Origin: Cristatella mucedo
Taxonomy: Eukaryota; Bryozoa; Phylactolaemata; Cristatellidae
Direction of reading: 5' to 3'
NCBI GenBank assembly: GCA_009760855.2
Contig: WPIO01000001.1
Coordinates: forward strand, 9,482,001-9,546,000
Length of the DNA: 64,000 nucleotides
Shown: piece after piece, positions 1 to 10,317 of the stretch
How the letters are laid out: every line of letters begins with the position of its first letter
How positions within the stretch are numbered: the first letter of the stretch is position 1
Made by a program: the position numbers and the translations under genes
Notes under the pieces: model-generated
What the model was told of the DNA's origin: nothing
Database searches by the model: none
The model's input: only the letters and a program-made list of their open reading frames with translations

Positions 1-199
1 AATGCGACGCTACAGAGAAAAGGTAGCGGTAAAAATGGCGACCGGGGCAACCAGCTATGCTGTTAGAAACAAAAGAATCGACTATGCAGTAACTCAAGCC
101 AAGCTCGCCTCGCGAACGTAGCAGGGGGGCTCAAGGCACAGGCTGCGGGCCGATTTTTCCTTGGCAAGCCGAGAGCCAAGTGAGAATTCTGCCGCTGAC
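1..199 (-). other. CCT5: Start of CCT5 intron 1
   Basis: This stretch lies downstream of the CCT5 exon 1 donor on the minus strand and runs off the window edge. The frame stays open for a few codons past the junction and then stops, as expected for intron. No repeat or second exon is recognisable. It is called intron only from its position after a good exon-donor junction. Confidence 0.6.
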
Positions 200-304
200 C
201 TTGTGAGCCTGCAATCCATGCAATCGCGTCTTTCGGTCTTGGTCCTTGAGTATTATGAAAGGGCGGCCGTACTCATCAAACGCTAGCGTCCCGACGGCAG
301 CCAT
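200..304 (-). CDS. CCT5: CCT5 exon 1 (chaperonin TCP-1 subunit epsilon), 5' end only
   Basis: Read on the minus strand from ATG 304-302, this exon gives 35 codons beginning [16 protein letters not shown] and then KDQDRK..GL. These match the conserved N-terminus of the epsilon subunit of the CCT/TRiC chaperonin. That cytosolic double-ring ATPase folds tubulin, actin and other newly made proteins. The exon ends ..HK with a phase-0 donor, AAG then GTCAGC (199-194). GTCAGC is a weak but valid GT site. The next residues expected in the family (S-H-I) are not in the window. Only the N-terminal tail is present, so no ATPase motif can be seen. The gene is divergent from SPMIP11 and the two start codons are 200 bp apart. 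The family assignment is strong; the exact donor is slightly less certain. Confidence 0.9.
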
Positions 305-504
305 TCTCAGGAGTGCAGCGCTGCGGCCTGCCCAGATGCTTCACGATTTTCCTTTCTATCGGACGCCGGTGTTTCACAATGAAAGATGGCTTCTTCCACG
401 CGTCTCGCGAACTCTCGTTTAACGCGGTGAGCCGCCGGGCTTAGCAACGGATAACCGGAAGGTAACCGGTAGGCGTGTGCGCTCGGGTTATCGTTTGCTC
501 TTTG
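305..504. promoter_or_regulatory. Shared divergent promoter of CCT5 and SPMIP11
   Basis: These 200 bp separate the CCT5 start codon (minus) from the SPMIP11 start codon (plus), so both 5' UTRs and core promoters must lie here. It is GC-rich and contains no TATA box at a convincing position. Two matches to the RGYAAC half-site of the RFX X-box occur at 443-448 (AGCAAC) and 461-466 (GGTAAC). I do not see a complete two-half X-box. Promoter function is inferred from the head-to-head arrangement. Confidence 0.65.
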
Positions 505-981
505 ATGGCGTTCTTCGGTTTAACCCAACTTGGTTACCAGAACCCCATACGACAGTCCGTGAGTAGGCCCGATTTCTCAGCTGAGGAACTACATATTCGG
601 GAGCAGAAACCAGGTGGAACCGACATAGTTCCTCTGCCGCCAATTCGAGGCTACGTCCCTCCGAAGAGGTCTACGATCCCGATTAATCAAACATCGCAAT
701 ATGGACCCGGCCCAGACTCTTCGTGGGTAGAGTACATGCGTCTACGGACAAAGCACTGCCGAAATCCCGCGGGTAAATTTATCAATGCTCATTAGCGCTA
801 GCTCAACATTTGCATTGCGCCCGGCGGAACTGGCGACAGCGTTTGCACTGCATTCTGCAGACCTTCAGCAGACGTTTAGAATACCACCTGCAACTTCCCA
901 GGACTACGGCTACCTTGTGAGAGAGAAGGACGACTGGGCCTACGTCCCCAGATTCGTTCACGTCAATAGCGAAATGACAAG
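505..981 (+). CDS. SPMIP11: SPMIP11/TEX49 homologue, coding exons 1 and 2 (3' end unresolved)
   Basis: Exon 1 is 505-772, beginning MAFFGLTQLGYQNPIR. Exon 2 is 861-981, containing TFRIPPATSQDYGYL and ending NSEMTR. The 88 bp intron (773-860) has donor GTAAAT and acceptor TTCTGCAG. Exon 1 leaves one base and exon 2 starts at codon position 2, so the reading frame is restored. The start MAFF..LGYQN, the PPI block, FRIP and the SxMTRF-type ending are those of TEX49/SPMIP11, a sperm microtubule inner protein bound inside axonemal doublets. The first in-frame ATG after an upstream stop at 463 is used. Exon 2 ends AAG then GTGAGC in phase 2, so at least one more exon is needed. A possible tiny last exon starts at 1251 after TTTTCCAG and would read R-F-P-stop. 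It restores the RF of the family but drops the usual C-terminal tail. Homology is convincing; the last exon is not settled. Confidence 0.82.
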
Positions 982-1685
982 GTGAGCCCACAGGTTAATA
1001 TTTTCGCCGCGCCGGGAGATGACAGCTGTTTCATCTGCGAGTGGTATCAACCACTCGGATTTTAAGTAAAAAAGGCGATGATGAACGCTTGCTTTCTCAA
1101 GTTAGTTTGTCGGTTCCGTTAGATGCACGATCTTTTCTAGAGAGTTCCGTAGAGAACCCGACGGGTGCGATTCTCGGAAACGTAGAAAATACGTGCAAAA
1201 ATTACCATTTCTCATTACGGAAAAAATATGGGTGACCGCGGCTTTTCCAGGTTTCCGTAAAGCGCTTGCGTCATAGGACCGACTGCATTGCGGCTGCTTT
1301 GGCGATACTCCTTACCTGCAGAACTCTCTGCCGTCCCAACTGGCTGAAGATAAGAGTTCCTTTTAATCTTCGTATGCGAACTCATACAGAAAGATAGAGC
1401 TACTCTAAGAGCAGATCAAAGTACACTCCACTGTCCAATCGTATGCAGTTTTGTGTGCATGCGATCGCTTGCACATATATAGTCGACCCTCGTTTATCGC
1501 GGTTAATCCGTTCCAGACTCTACCTCGATATGTGAATTTCCGCGAAGTAGGATTATATTTATAAATCAAATATTTTTGTAGTTGGAGCATTTAAAACCTA
1601 TTCGCGACCCTTTAAATACGGCTTTAGCACTATTTGAGCCCTGTGGATATAAAATAACACCATAATGGTCACCATTACACTTGTA
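982..1685. other. SPMIP11 3' region / intergenic
   Basis: After the exon 2 donor I see one candidate acceptor at 1243-1250 (see the SPMIP11 entry). A second open stretch at 1041-1235 has no acceptor in the right phase. No repeat is recognised before the SINE at 1.69 kb. Confidence 0.4.
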
Positions 1686-1687
1686 AT

Positions 1688-1882
1688 GGTGAGCCGTGAT
1701 GGCTCACTAGGTAAGGTGGTTGCTTTTCACGACCTCGGCCCCGAGGTTGTGGGTTCGAATGCTGCAGTGGTTGATTCTTTATCGCCACTGCAAGTGGTGG
1801 TGATAGCCTTAAAGGCTCTTCTGTCGCTGTACAAAAGATGCTGTTGAATCAGCTAGTATTATTATTATTATTACTATTTACC
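1688..1882 (+). mobile_element. tRNA-derived SINE, family A
   Basis: The copy has a tRNA-like A box (TGGCTCACTAGG), then a B box (GGGTTCGAATGC) about 55 bp later. A non-tRNA body follows (TGGTGGTGATAGCC, AAAGGCTCTTCTGTCGC) and the copy ends in a TTA microsatellite. The same order recurs at 16.1 and 33.4 kb on plus and at 26.8 and 25.2 kb on minus. This is the best-preserved reference copy in the window. It is an RNA polymerase III type element with no coding capacity. Confidence 0.85.
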
Positions 1883-3261
1883 AATATATTAGTCAGAATG
1901 AGAGAAAGTAAAGCAGATTAGACGTTAAAAATATCATATTATTATCGTACATTTAATTATACGCACACATGAAGTTCTTACACTTGGATGGTAAAACAGT
2001 GAACAGCACGCTCTGATTGGCTTGGTTACAATGCACCATATTTTTTTTAACAAAGTTCTTGCCCACACACAAGGAGTGGTCGAGCGGCTGCACCTGGCAT
2101 AGGAAGGTATGCCGGGGGGGGGGGGTGCTCGAATACATAGACTTACAGACCATACGTATATTAGCTTTACTTTTTGTTGTAATACAGGGGCGTATAATTG
2201 ACTCAGACAACCGAAAGCATTATGTATCATTTTCACTACTATCTCGATCAACTCTTAAATGAATATGCGTGTACAGCTGTATTTGAAAAAAGCAGCGATA
2301 GAGTGAAGCCGCCGAAAAAGTCGAAGCGCCAGCAAAGTGGCGAAGAGGGACGACTGTACCAGTCATATTATGTCATCAATGTGTAGAGAGCATGTGCTTG
2401 ACGAGGGCTGATAACACGTAAAATTAATATCTCATCGCCTGCAAATGTAATAAATATAATACTATTGCCTGCAAAGCGGCCTAAGGCCACTCTTCACCTC
2501 AAATAAACGCACGCATGTTTAGTTTGCAAAAGTGTGCATGGCTTTCCCTTGAGCTACCTGAACTATCCATGTCATGCTGGGTTTGATGACATATGCTGAA
2601 CTTACATTAGTCCCTACCACACACTATCGAATTGAAACAAGTTGACTGCAGGCTGGCGTCGAAGGCTGAATGGCAGACACATAACAGCACTTGCAAAAAA
2701 CTTTAAAGACAGGCAGAAAACTTGTGGAAGTAGCTATACAGAGGAGGAGCCAACCAGACACGATCGTCCGCTGGGTGGTTGCAAATTGTGCTCTAGGTAG
2801 GGCCAAAGCTCCCAGTGGATGTTGTTGCTCCACGTTGGCCTGGTTGCTGCTTTGGAGGCCTTGCCACGGCAGAAATGCCCAGCCTTCAGCCTCCAGCCCT
2901 CGGTTCTTGCCTACTGACGGCACATGCCTATGTGCTTGCTCCATTCCTGACAGTGGGCGAAATTCGTGAAAGTTTCTGCAGAATGGTGTGGTGGACAGGT
3001 CTACGTGTATTTGACCCCAGCATGCTGCCTTCAAAGGAGCAAAGCGTGTTCCTATGGCGAGGGCTCTATAAGAAGGGCAAGAAAGGAGAATAGGCAAAAG
3101 GCAGACATTTGTTGAACGAGTTGTGCAGGGAGCATTCCTCTAAACCTGGCCTTTCAATTGTCTTGTGTTATGTCACAATTCTAAGAAAAAACTGATACCT
3201 TTCGAAGCAGAAAAACCTTAACTTATTTGCTGCTGCTTCATAAAAAGTAGCAGCACTGTAT
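1883..3261. other. Intergenic DNA without a recognised gene
   Basis: AT-rich DNA with a G11 run near 2111-2121 and several short chance reading frames on both strands. A 157-codon minus-strand frame at 2624-3097 has no recognisable domain and overlaps plus-strand open frames. I find no exon, RNA gene or classifiable repeat. Confidence 0.4.
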
Positions 3262-3390
3262 CGAGCATGCTACCAATAAACATTCAATCGTGTTTCCTTT
3301 GCAGCAAATGTAGAGCACCTAGAAAGAGATTTGAGTTCTCCGAGGGCGCTTTATCAAGTGCGTTATTATTATTATTCTTATTGTTAAGAG
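3262..3390 (+). mobile_element. L2 LINE 3'-end fragment
   Basis: The fragment carries the family 3' segment (TTTGCAGCAAATGTAGAGC, CTAGAAAGAGATTTGAGTTC, GAGGGCGCTTTATCAAGTGC) and ends in a TTATTATT tail. Only the non-coding 3' end is present, i.e. it is strongly 5'-truncated. Confidence 0.8.
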
Positions 3391-3492
3391 TGCTTTTGCT
3401 TGGCTGTTTGCGTGTCTTCTACGAATATCATTCCACCAACTCAATCGAGCATTGGGCTGCTAGCATTGATGCGCATGCATGTATCTCCATCA

Positions 3493-3615
3493 ATATATAA
3501 TTCATTTGTAGAGTGCCCCACGATAACTTAATCTCTATTCAGGCGCTGGACATAGGCCTCGTGGCTTGAGCCCACGACTTCAGCCAGACCTAGGTCGAGA
3601 CGAGTACCTTATAGC
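3493..3615 (-). mobile_element. tRNA-derived SINE, family B (L2-like tail)
   Basis: Read on minus, a B-box-like GTGGGCTCAAGCC is followed by a segment ending ATAGAGATTAAGTT..GGGGCACTCTACAAATGAAT. That 3' half resembles the L2 3' end. Similar copies lie at 6.7, 40.9 and 50.4 kb. Confidence 0.7.
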
Positions 3616-5701
3616 TTCACAAAACTGCAATACTAACTGGATGTTAGGCTGGGAAGTTTTCTTTTGCACACTCGAATGTCTAATTGGCTTTTGATGCGTA
3701 TGCATGCAGTATGTGGCATGACCTGGTGCAATACATTGCTTCCAAGCTTTCATTGGGCCGTTTTTTGAGGGTGCCAGTCAGGATCCAATACGGGTTTACT
3801 TCGAGCACTGCTAACCTACACGTGTATGACCTGGAAAACGAGCAGGCCATTTGGGGGGAAGTGGCCATACAATAAAGAAGTTTGGTTTGATTACAAGCTG
3901 CAAATATGGCAGCAGTGCCGAGCCTGCAGTGACCATGGCTATAACTCTATGTTGACCAAATCAGCAGCACTTTTCCTTATGCTTGCATTCATTATTCTTA
4001 CTTTCTTTGTTGCCATTGCAAGATTGCTAAGATTAGCTTTGTCGATCAGCCGACGTCGGGTTTTCTCCCAATGATTGGCTCTTACTCGGCGGGCTTCTCT
4101 CCCCCTGTCCATTCCTTGCTACTAAAACCGACGAGTGAAATGATGGAGCCAGAAAGCTCGATGTATGCTGGTGAGGTCTAGCCACATTTGATTGCACTAG
4201 GCTGCTGCCAGCCGCAACCCTGCAGCTGGGGGCTCAGAGCACGAGCTTGCTGTCGAGTCCTCATCTGTGCCGAGCACCGTGTGGCACCCCTCTCTGCTGC
4301 ACAGCCAGCCCCTATGCATGGTCATCAACCACTGCCTCCCTGCCGGCAGAAGTAGCACCTGGCCTCTGGAGGGGCCTCGCCTACACCTGCTCGGCTGCGG
4401 TACATGCCTGCAGCTCGCTCCTGCGGTGATTTCGAGGGCTCGGCATATGCTGCCATACGAATTCGCAGCGATTACAGTAGGTAGCTTTGGGAAGCAGTCT
4501 CCGTGCTCACACTGCGATCTGCTGCCGGCGTTTCAGCTGGCTAAGTGGCTCTGTCGACACTGTAAAGCACAGCATGCTGGACGTACTGGCCTTTGTGCGT
4601 ACGGCCGATTGACATGTGCCAATGTGCCATCTTCTTTCTTGTAGATTCGTTCACGACATGAAGCTGACCAACAGAGAATTCTCTCTGTATTAAAATATGG
4701 AAAATGATTTACCTCGGGCCTCAGTGCGAAAGCTTTCTAGAGCTTGCGCAATGCTGCTTCTTAGCCCCTGCTGCATTTACTCGTATCCATTAATGTAGAT
4801 TAACTTGATCTCATGGAACTGCAGAAACTCTATACTGGCATGCCAGCAATTTACGTGTATCGGCCACAGTGGACAGAAAATTGCTGCCAGCTGCCTTGGG
4901 GGCAGATGCATTCAACGATCAACGATTCATTGGCTGTTAGCTCATGCTTGCCGATGGCAGCAGCCAGCAGCAGCTGCACTCAGGAGACCAGGCTGCATGA
5001 TACTTGCTGGCCAATCTGACCACCAACGGACATAATTACACTAGTCCCGAGTGCTAGCAGCCATTGAATGCCAAATAAGGCACACCTTTTCCTGTACAGG
5101 CTCGAGATTTTATCATTTGCCGGATTTGACTGCCTTCCTTCTTTTTCTTTAACAGTGAGCCAACAAATGGTCAGTGATTTGCTAGCGACCGGACTGCTCA
5201 TGCTTGGCTTGCCTCAAAGCGTGCAACAGCCATGCGTGGTCATACCTCTCTGAATGACATCGTTAATTAACTGCTATCTTTTTTCGGATAGTCTTTACTA
5301 TGTCGTGAATAGCCATGGAGCTGTATTGCAACATTTCCTGTTTCTTCTGCATCTGGCTCAGCTTATTTTGTTTACTGCTACCATATCACGAGCTCGACAT
5401 CGCATCGAAGCTACCTCTGGATTTACCTCAAATCAGATAGTAGCTATCACTTAACTCCCAGCATAGCACCTGTCGTCGAGTGACTGGTGAGGGGTTGTGG
5501 GCTATGGGTGAGGGGTTGAGAGTGAGGGGCTGTTGTCACATGACCGCTAAGTATTGTCTCATTAGAGGTTGACCTCTGGCACGAGTATTAGAGATCGAGA
5601 AAACAGTAGGGCTGGCAGCCTCTCCATTTTAGAACACATACGCTAACTAGCATAGACTTGAGTTTAATTTAAAATAGAGCAAAGGTCTGCTGATACAGCC
5701 G
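3616..5701. other. Intergenic DNA without a recognised gene
   Basis: Unique-looking sequence. The longest plus-strand frame (4267-4644) has no motif and no splice context. A short direct repeat of GTGAGGGGTTG-like units occurs at 5480-5530. No repeat family is recognised up to the L2 copy at 5.7 kb. Confidence 0.4.
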
Positions 5702-5703
5702 CC

Positions 5704-6450
5704 TAATAATAGTAATAATAATAACAATGCACTTGATAAAGCGCCCTCAGAGAACTCGATCTCTTTCTAGGCGCTTCACATTTGCTGCAAAGGGAAATGC
5801 AATTGAATGGTGAGTAACATCATGCTTGATAAACAAACAAAATGAATAACATGGTTAGAGGTGACATGCACAGGGTCAGCATGCGAATGTGGTTAGTGGC
5901 AGCATGCACATTGTCAGCACACATAAGCACATGAAGGACGAATAACAGGGACCCACTAAATGCTGTCCTAAATAGGTGTGTTATTAAGTTCTTTTTAAAT
6001 GTGGTCCGGTCTGGGGATGTTCTGACGCAAGTCGGGAGGGAGTTCCAGGCTTTTGGAGCATATGAACTAACTGCGCGGTCTCCAAAGGATTTAAGGTTTG
6101 TATGAGGTATTTCTAGACTGTTGGATTCCGAAAAGCGGGTGGTACGATGCTTGGCCTGATGGGGTAGTATATCTGACAGATACGCTGGAGCCATAGAATG
6201 AAGTGACCTAAAAGTGAGCGACAAAACCTTGAAGTCAATCCGTTGCTTGACTGGTAGCCAGTGCAGGTCGGCGAGAAGTGGAGTAATGTGGCAACTGCGA
6301 CGCTCACGACAGACAAGTCTAGCTGCAGAGTTTTGCACCAGCTGCACTCACCTGATCGCACATGCTGGTAGGCCAGTAAGCAGTGAGTTGCAGAAGTCGA
6401 GACGGGATGTCACGAATGCATGGACCAACTTGGACGTGGTAGCAGCAGAA
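5704..6450 (-). mobile_element. L2 LINE, 5'-truncated (RT C-terminus and 3' end)
   Basis: Minus-strand reading frames show LVCRERRSCHITPLLADLHW, LPVKQRIDFKVLSLTFRSLH and GDRAVSSYAPKAWNSLP. This is the C-terminal part of L2/CR1-type reverse transcriptases. The 3' end, GCGCTTTATCAAGTGCATTG plus a TTATTATTA tail, lies at 5704-5790. No catalytic palm motif is included and frameshifts are present, so the copy is dead. The insertion breaks off near 6450. Confidence 0.9.
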
Positions 6451-6671
6451 GAGCCTAAGTAGACTTCACTCTGCTTGCAGTGGGTAGTGAAGGATTTCTC
6501 ACCACTGCAAGTAATGTGTCTCACCACCTGAGACTTCGACTGATTTCCTTCGTATGCTTCTCGCTAGTGCTGTGTGTGCTGTGTCGATTACATCTTTGCA
6601 ACAGCCACTCCATCACAGAGGGCATGTTGATCTTGGAGCAGTATTTTTTTATTTTGCTTTATTACTTATTA

Positions 6672-6838
6672 TTTTATTAATAAATATATAATTCATTTGT
6701 ATAGCACCCCAAGAGAACTTAATCTCTATTCAGGCGCTTCACGTATGCCTCAGGGCTCGAGCCCACGACCTCAGCCAGATCATGGTCGGAGCGCCAAATG
6801 CCTACCCAAAGCCGCTTAGGCTCTGAGTCGCTATACAA
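6672..6838 (-). mobile_element. tRNA-derived SINE, family B
   Basis: Read on minus, a B-box-like GTGGGCTCGAGCCC is followed by GAAGCGCCTGAATAGAGATT and AGTTCTCTTGGGGTGCTATA, then CAAATGAATTATATA. The last 60 bp match the L2 3' end in order and spacing. It begins in tRNA-like sequence with several GGCGCTCCGACCATG-type changes. Confidence 0.75.
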
Positions 6839-8015
6839 TACTTCTGCATAACACCCACTTAGTCTTTGTAGCTTTATGAAGTTACAGATAGAGATATGTG
6901 CATTAGTAGCATTCTGTTAAATGGTTTGCTCTGCAAACTTTCTCAGCACTATGTCGATCTGCTATGCATGCAGCTCCAAAAATAATGAGCTACATTACTC
7001 CAGGCAGAGTAGTGTGTCTGCGCCTGCTTGGAACTATATTTTCGATGAACTGATAAAAAATTGCCTGGCCTGATTTGGCTTTGGAGCTGAGTTGTGAGGC
7101 TGGTGACATCTGGGCAATTTTATTGAATCAATAAAGAATAACGGCCGTCAGAAAGTGGAGCACGTGAGAAGCTTCCCTTACGGTCGAGTGGCATGGCCGG
7201 CAAGGGGTGGTGGCAGGGGGCCGAAGGTGGCAGGGGGCCGAATAAACTAACTAGCCAGCTAATGAGAGCATGAGGGCTCAGTTTGTTGCTCACGGGCCGC
7301 CAGCACTGCCCTCGAAGGGTCTTGTATGTGCTTCACCTGAGGATTGGTAGTTCAATGAGAGAAAAATGACTAGTAAATCCTTAAATTTGCCCATGCTATG
7401 ACGTTGTCTAGTGCATTAGATAGGTCACTTGAATGTAGGCCAAGGACATATCGATGTCTCAAAGCCAGATGCCACAGCAAAGAACAAAATGAAAGTAGAT
7501 TGCTGGCCGCTATGCATATTTTATATCTGCCACAGCCAAATCATTTGGTTTTCCGGTGTGAAAAAACTCCCAAGAACCTGCTGGAGCACCGCATCTGTTT
7601 GAGATAGGCGACTTGGATGGTCGAAGTATTACTGATACAAGGCCGACGATCAAATTTTTTACCATGGCTATGTCTCACCATTCTTTAGTTTACTATGCAT
7701 ATATATGTACAGGTATCAGGGGTAACTATAACCTGACTCCTCTGTCCCTCCACCAATCTTGCTTTTTCCCTCTCAGTGTTTTGCCTTCCCTTCTCCCTCT
7801 CTCTCATTTCTTGATCTTCCTCTACCCTTTTCTCTCTTTCTCTCCCTCTATCATTCACCAATCTCGCTTCTGTTTCCTCATTCCATCTTTCCTTTCTCGC
7901 TTGCACTTTCTCTCTCTCTCTCTCTCTTTCTATGTTTGTGCGATATATAACTCTACTATAGAGGAGTTCTTATAGAACATTCAGGTGGCTTTCGCTTCAC
8001 ACAAGATAGCCAACA
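6839..8015. repeat. Intergenic DNA with a pyrimidine-rich tract (7735-7945)
   Basis: No gene is recognised. From 7735 to 7945 the plus strand is almost pure C/T, with TCTCTC runs ending in (TC)n at 7908-7930. Long open frames there encode only Leu/Ser/Phe-rich chance peptides. The rest is unclassified. Confidence 0.6.
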
Positions 8016-8019
8016 GCTT

Positions 8020-8277
8020 TCATCTTAATAACAAAGAAAGCGTGTAAGGCACATCCGAGTCAAGATGAAAGTAGAGAAAGCACGTAGCTAAGAAGCAGTA
8101 GGTTAGGTCTGTTAAAAAGGACATGCCCGTGTCGGTTACAGGTGAGAAGATATCGGCCTGTAGCAAGAATTGTGAAACTGAGTTTCCTAATTCAACAACT
8201 TTAGTTGAAAAGAATCTGTCACCAGAGGTCTTTAAATAAAAACAGCTGCTAAAGTGATACCATGAGAGGAGCCACAT
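8020..8277 (-). mobile_element. LINE RT C-terminal fragment, second CR1-like family
   Basis: The minus-strand frame reads KTSGDRFFSTKVVELGNSVS, then DTGMSFLTDLTYCF. This is a decayed copy of the same sequence as at 9.3 kb, where GDRSFSSAGPRLWNSLP is intact. It is the C-terminal end of a CR1-type reverse transcriptase but differs from the dominant L2 family of the window. Confidence 0.6.
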
Positions 8278-9290
8278 GGTAGCTTCAACTTACATAGCAA
8301 TTCTTATGTGTGAATGATTTAAAGTAACAGAGGCCTAGCAAGTCAGGGAAAGAACTGAGGTCAGTATCAACCACATGCTTCCACAGCACCTCCTTCGGCA
8401 AAATTCCCGACTACCGACTACAATCTTTGATCTTAAAACAAGCCTAGTGGCTATATTTAACGCAAACTGTAAAGATGTGGTACTTTAACGATTTGCAGAC
8501 CAGTACACACTAAGCGATATCGATAAATTACCAACGATCTGGGATGGAATCGCACGTGATGATGGACAGGTGAGGCATCTTCTGCATGAAACTTGCCATA
8601 CGGCTGTCAAAGAGGGTGGCCAGATTGCAAGCATGGCTGCTTAGTGGTTGCCGTACTATGGCGGTATGGCACATCAAATTAAGAATGTGGAGCCACTGAT
8701 TCCAGCCGTGTGTTCAGGGTTTCCTGCTCCCAGTCTCCTTCTGCTCACCTGTCTGTCGGTCACTTCCTTGCTGTCTCTTCCTTCATCAGCCAGTCTCTCA
8801 CTCTTTTGTTTATGCCCACCAAGTCACTTTTTTGCCTCGAATGCAATATGCCCCAGTTAGTTGCATTCTTTTGAACCCGTACGAACAATCATAGTGACAA
8901 GGATTCTGAATTGCTAATAGTGACACGCTTACTGTTTTTTATGTCAGTTTTTACCGGTCAAGTGCCCCGTGTATTATATTTTGTTTTTAAGAGTAGGTTA
9001 AGCGAACACTAATTTCCGAAGTTTCCTTCGAAGTTTCTATGGCAGTGCTTTAGCTTTACGACCCACGGCCGTACTGAGAATCGAAAAAAAAACTCTTAGC
9101 GCTTGAAGCGCTTAGGCCTGGAAAACCCAGGCTAGCCTCTGAAGGTTATTTCGGAAGATGACTGTACGATAGACTAGTACATGCACAAACCTTCTTCCTT
9201 TAAATGTCTTTTTACTCTCATCTAGCATCCTAATGTAATGTAATGTATCTCCGTATGTAACTCCACAAAGTCATAAAGACCATGTGGGTG
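8278..9290. other. Intergenic DNA without a recognised gene
   Basis: No exon, RNA gene or repeat that I can classify. Only short chance frames are present. Confidence 0.4.
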
Positions 9291-9680
9291 TTACACAGGA
9301 GAGTTTTTCATAGCGCACTCACAGCCTAAGCGGCTTTCGGTACGCATTCGGTACCCAACAGACTTCGTCTCACGCAACAAAGAGAAAGTGGGAAGCATAG
9401 CAGAGTCAGGAGAGCAGTTGAGGTAGTGAGTTGCATAGAAGTAGCAGTTCAGGACCGCTGAAAAAGATGTGCCATAGTCGGCAGTTGGAGAGTAGTTGTC
9501 GTTGCGTAAGAATTGTGGAAGTGAGTTCCACAGTCTAGGTCCTGCAGAGCTAAAGCTTCTGTCGCCAACTGTCTTTAAGCGGAGGAATGGGACAGCTAAT
9601 TTTTTGTCCACACAGGACCTGAGGGCGCGAACAGGCTGAAACTGATCCTCTCCATGCAAGTGCAGGGCCTCCGACGTCAC
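9291..9680 (-). mobile_element. LINE RT C-terminal fragment, second CR1-like family
   Basis: The minus-strand frame contains KTVGDRSFSSAGPRLWNSLP, the typical C-terminal motif of CR1/L2-type reverse transcriptases. It is followed by a family-specific end (TSFSAVLNCYFYATHYL) shared with the fragment at 8.0 kb. The 5' end is truncated. No target-site duplication was identified. Confidence 0.75.
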
Positions 9681-10317
9681 TGCTCTGTCTCCATTCGATT
9701 GCTACTTAGCTGCGTTAAATGTTGTGTAAGAGGCTTAATTCTGTTAAATAAGGTGCCAGCACTCGAAATCCAGGCCTGTGGCTTGAGTGTTATAGGAGCC
9801 AATTGTATATTGAGCACTGCAGGCGGGAATGGTAGCAGCTGCCAAGGTTTTGTGCCACTGTAGACATGAAGCTGTTCAATCAGTTTTTACTTTACTTTGG
9901 AAAGTGTGTCCTCATTTCTTTTATCGTCGTGCAGATGGAACCCAGTAGCTTGCCAACGTCTCGATCAGTGGCACAGCCAGGGGAGGGGCAGGGGACATCC
10001 TCCTAGGGTAGCGACCTGGGCCACCCCCTATTCGTACGTCAGCCACCTTCACCAACGACAAAATTACGTCTTAATTCCATTCAATGGCAACCGCCGAGTT
10101 CGTGCCGAATAAATGATGTGATTTCTTGCTATAGTTTTTTCTTAATTAATAACTGCCTCATAACAATCACAACCAATATCTTCAAGGTCTGCACACGTTA
10201 CTAGACATTGACGGTATCGGGTTCACATCCGACATGCCTCTTCTAAGTGCCAGGGGCAAATTCCAATCTTTGAAATTCATCAATGTTAGCACTATGTGAG
10301 CCAATGCAATATAACGT
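9681..10317. other. Intergenic DNA without a recognised gene
   Basis: No gene or classifiable repeat is seen between two LINE fragments. Confidence 0.4.

Noticed and set aside
1688-1882. Possible functional tRNA gene
   Set aside because: A and B boxes are present but no cloverleaf or anticodon arm can be drawn, and the 3' body and TTA tail are SINE features.
2624-3097. 157-codon minus-strand frame
   Set aside because: No domain, no splice context and overlapping open frames on the other strand; most likely chance.
4267-4644. 125-codon plus-strand frame upstream of CCDC13
   Set aside because: Overlaps another equally long frame, Cys/His/Leu composition typical of random GC-richer DNA, no recognisable domain.
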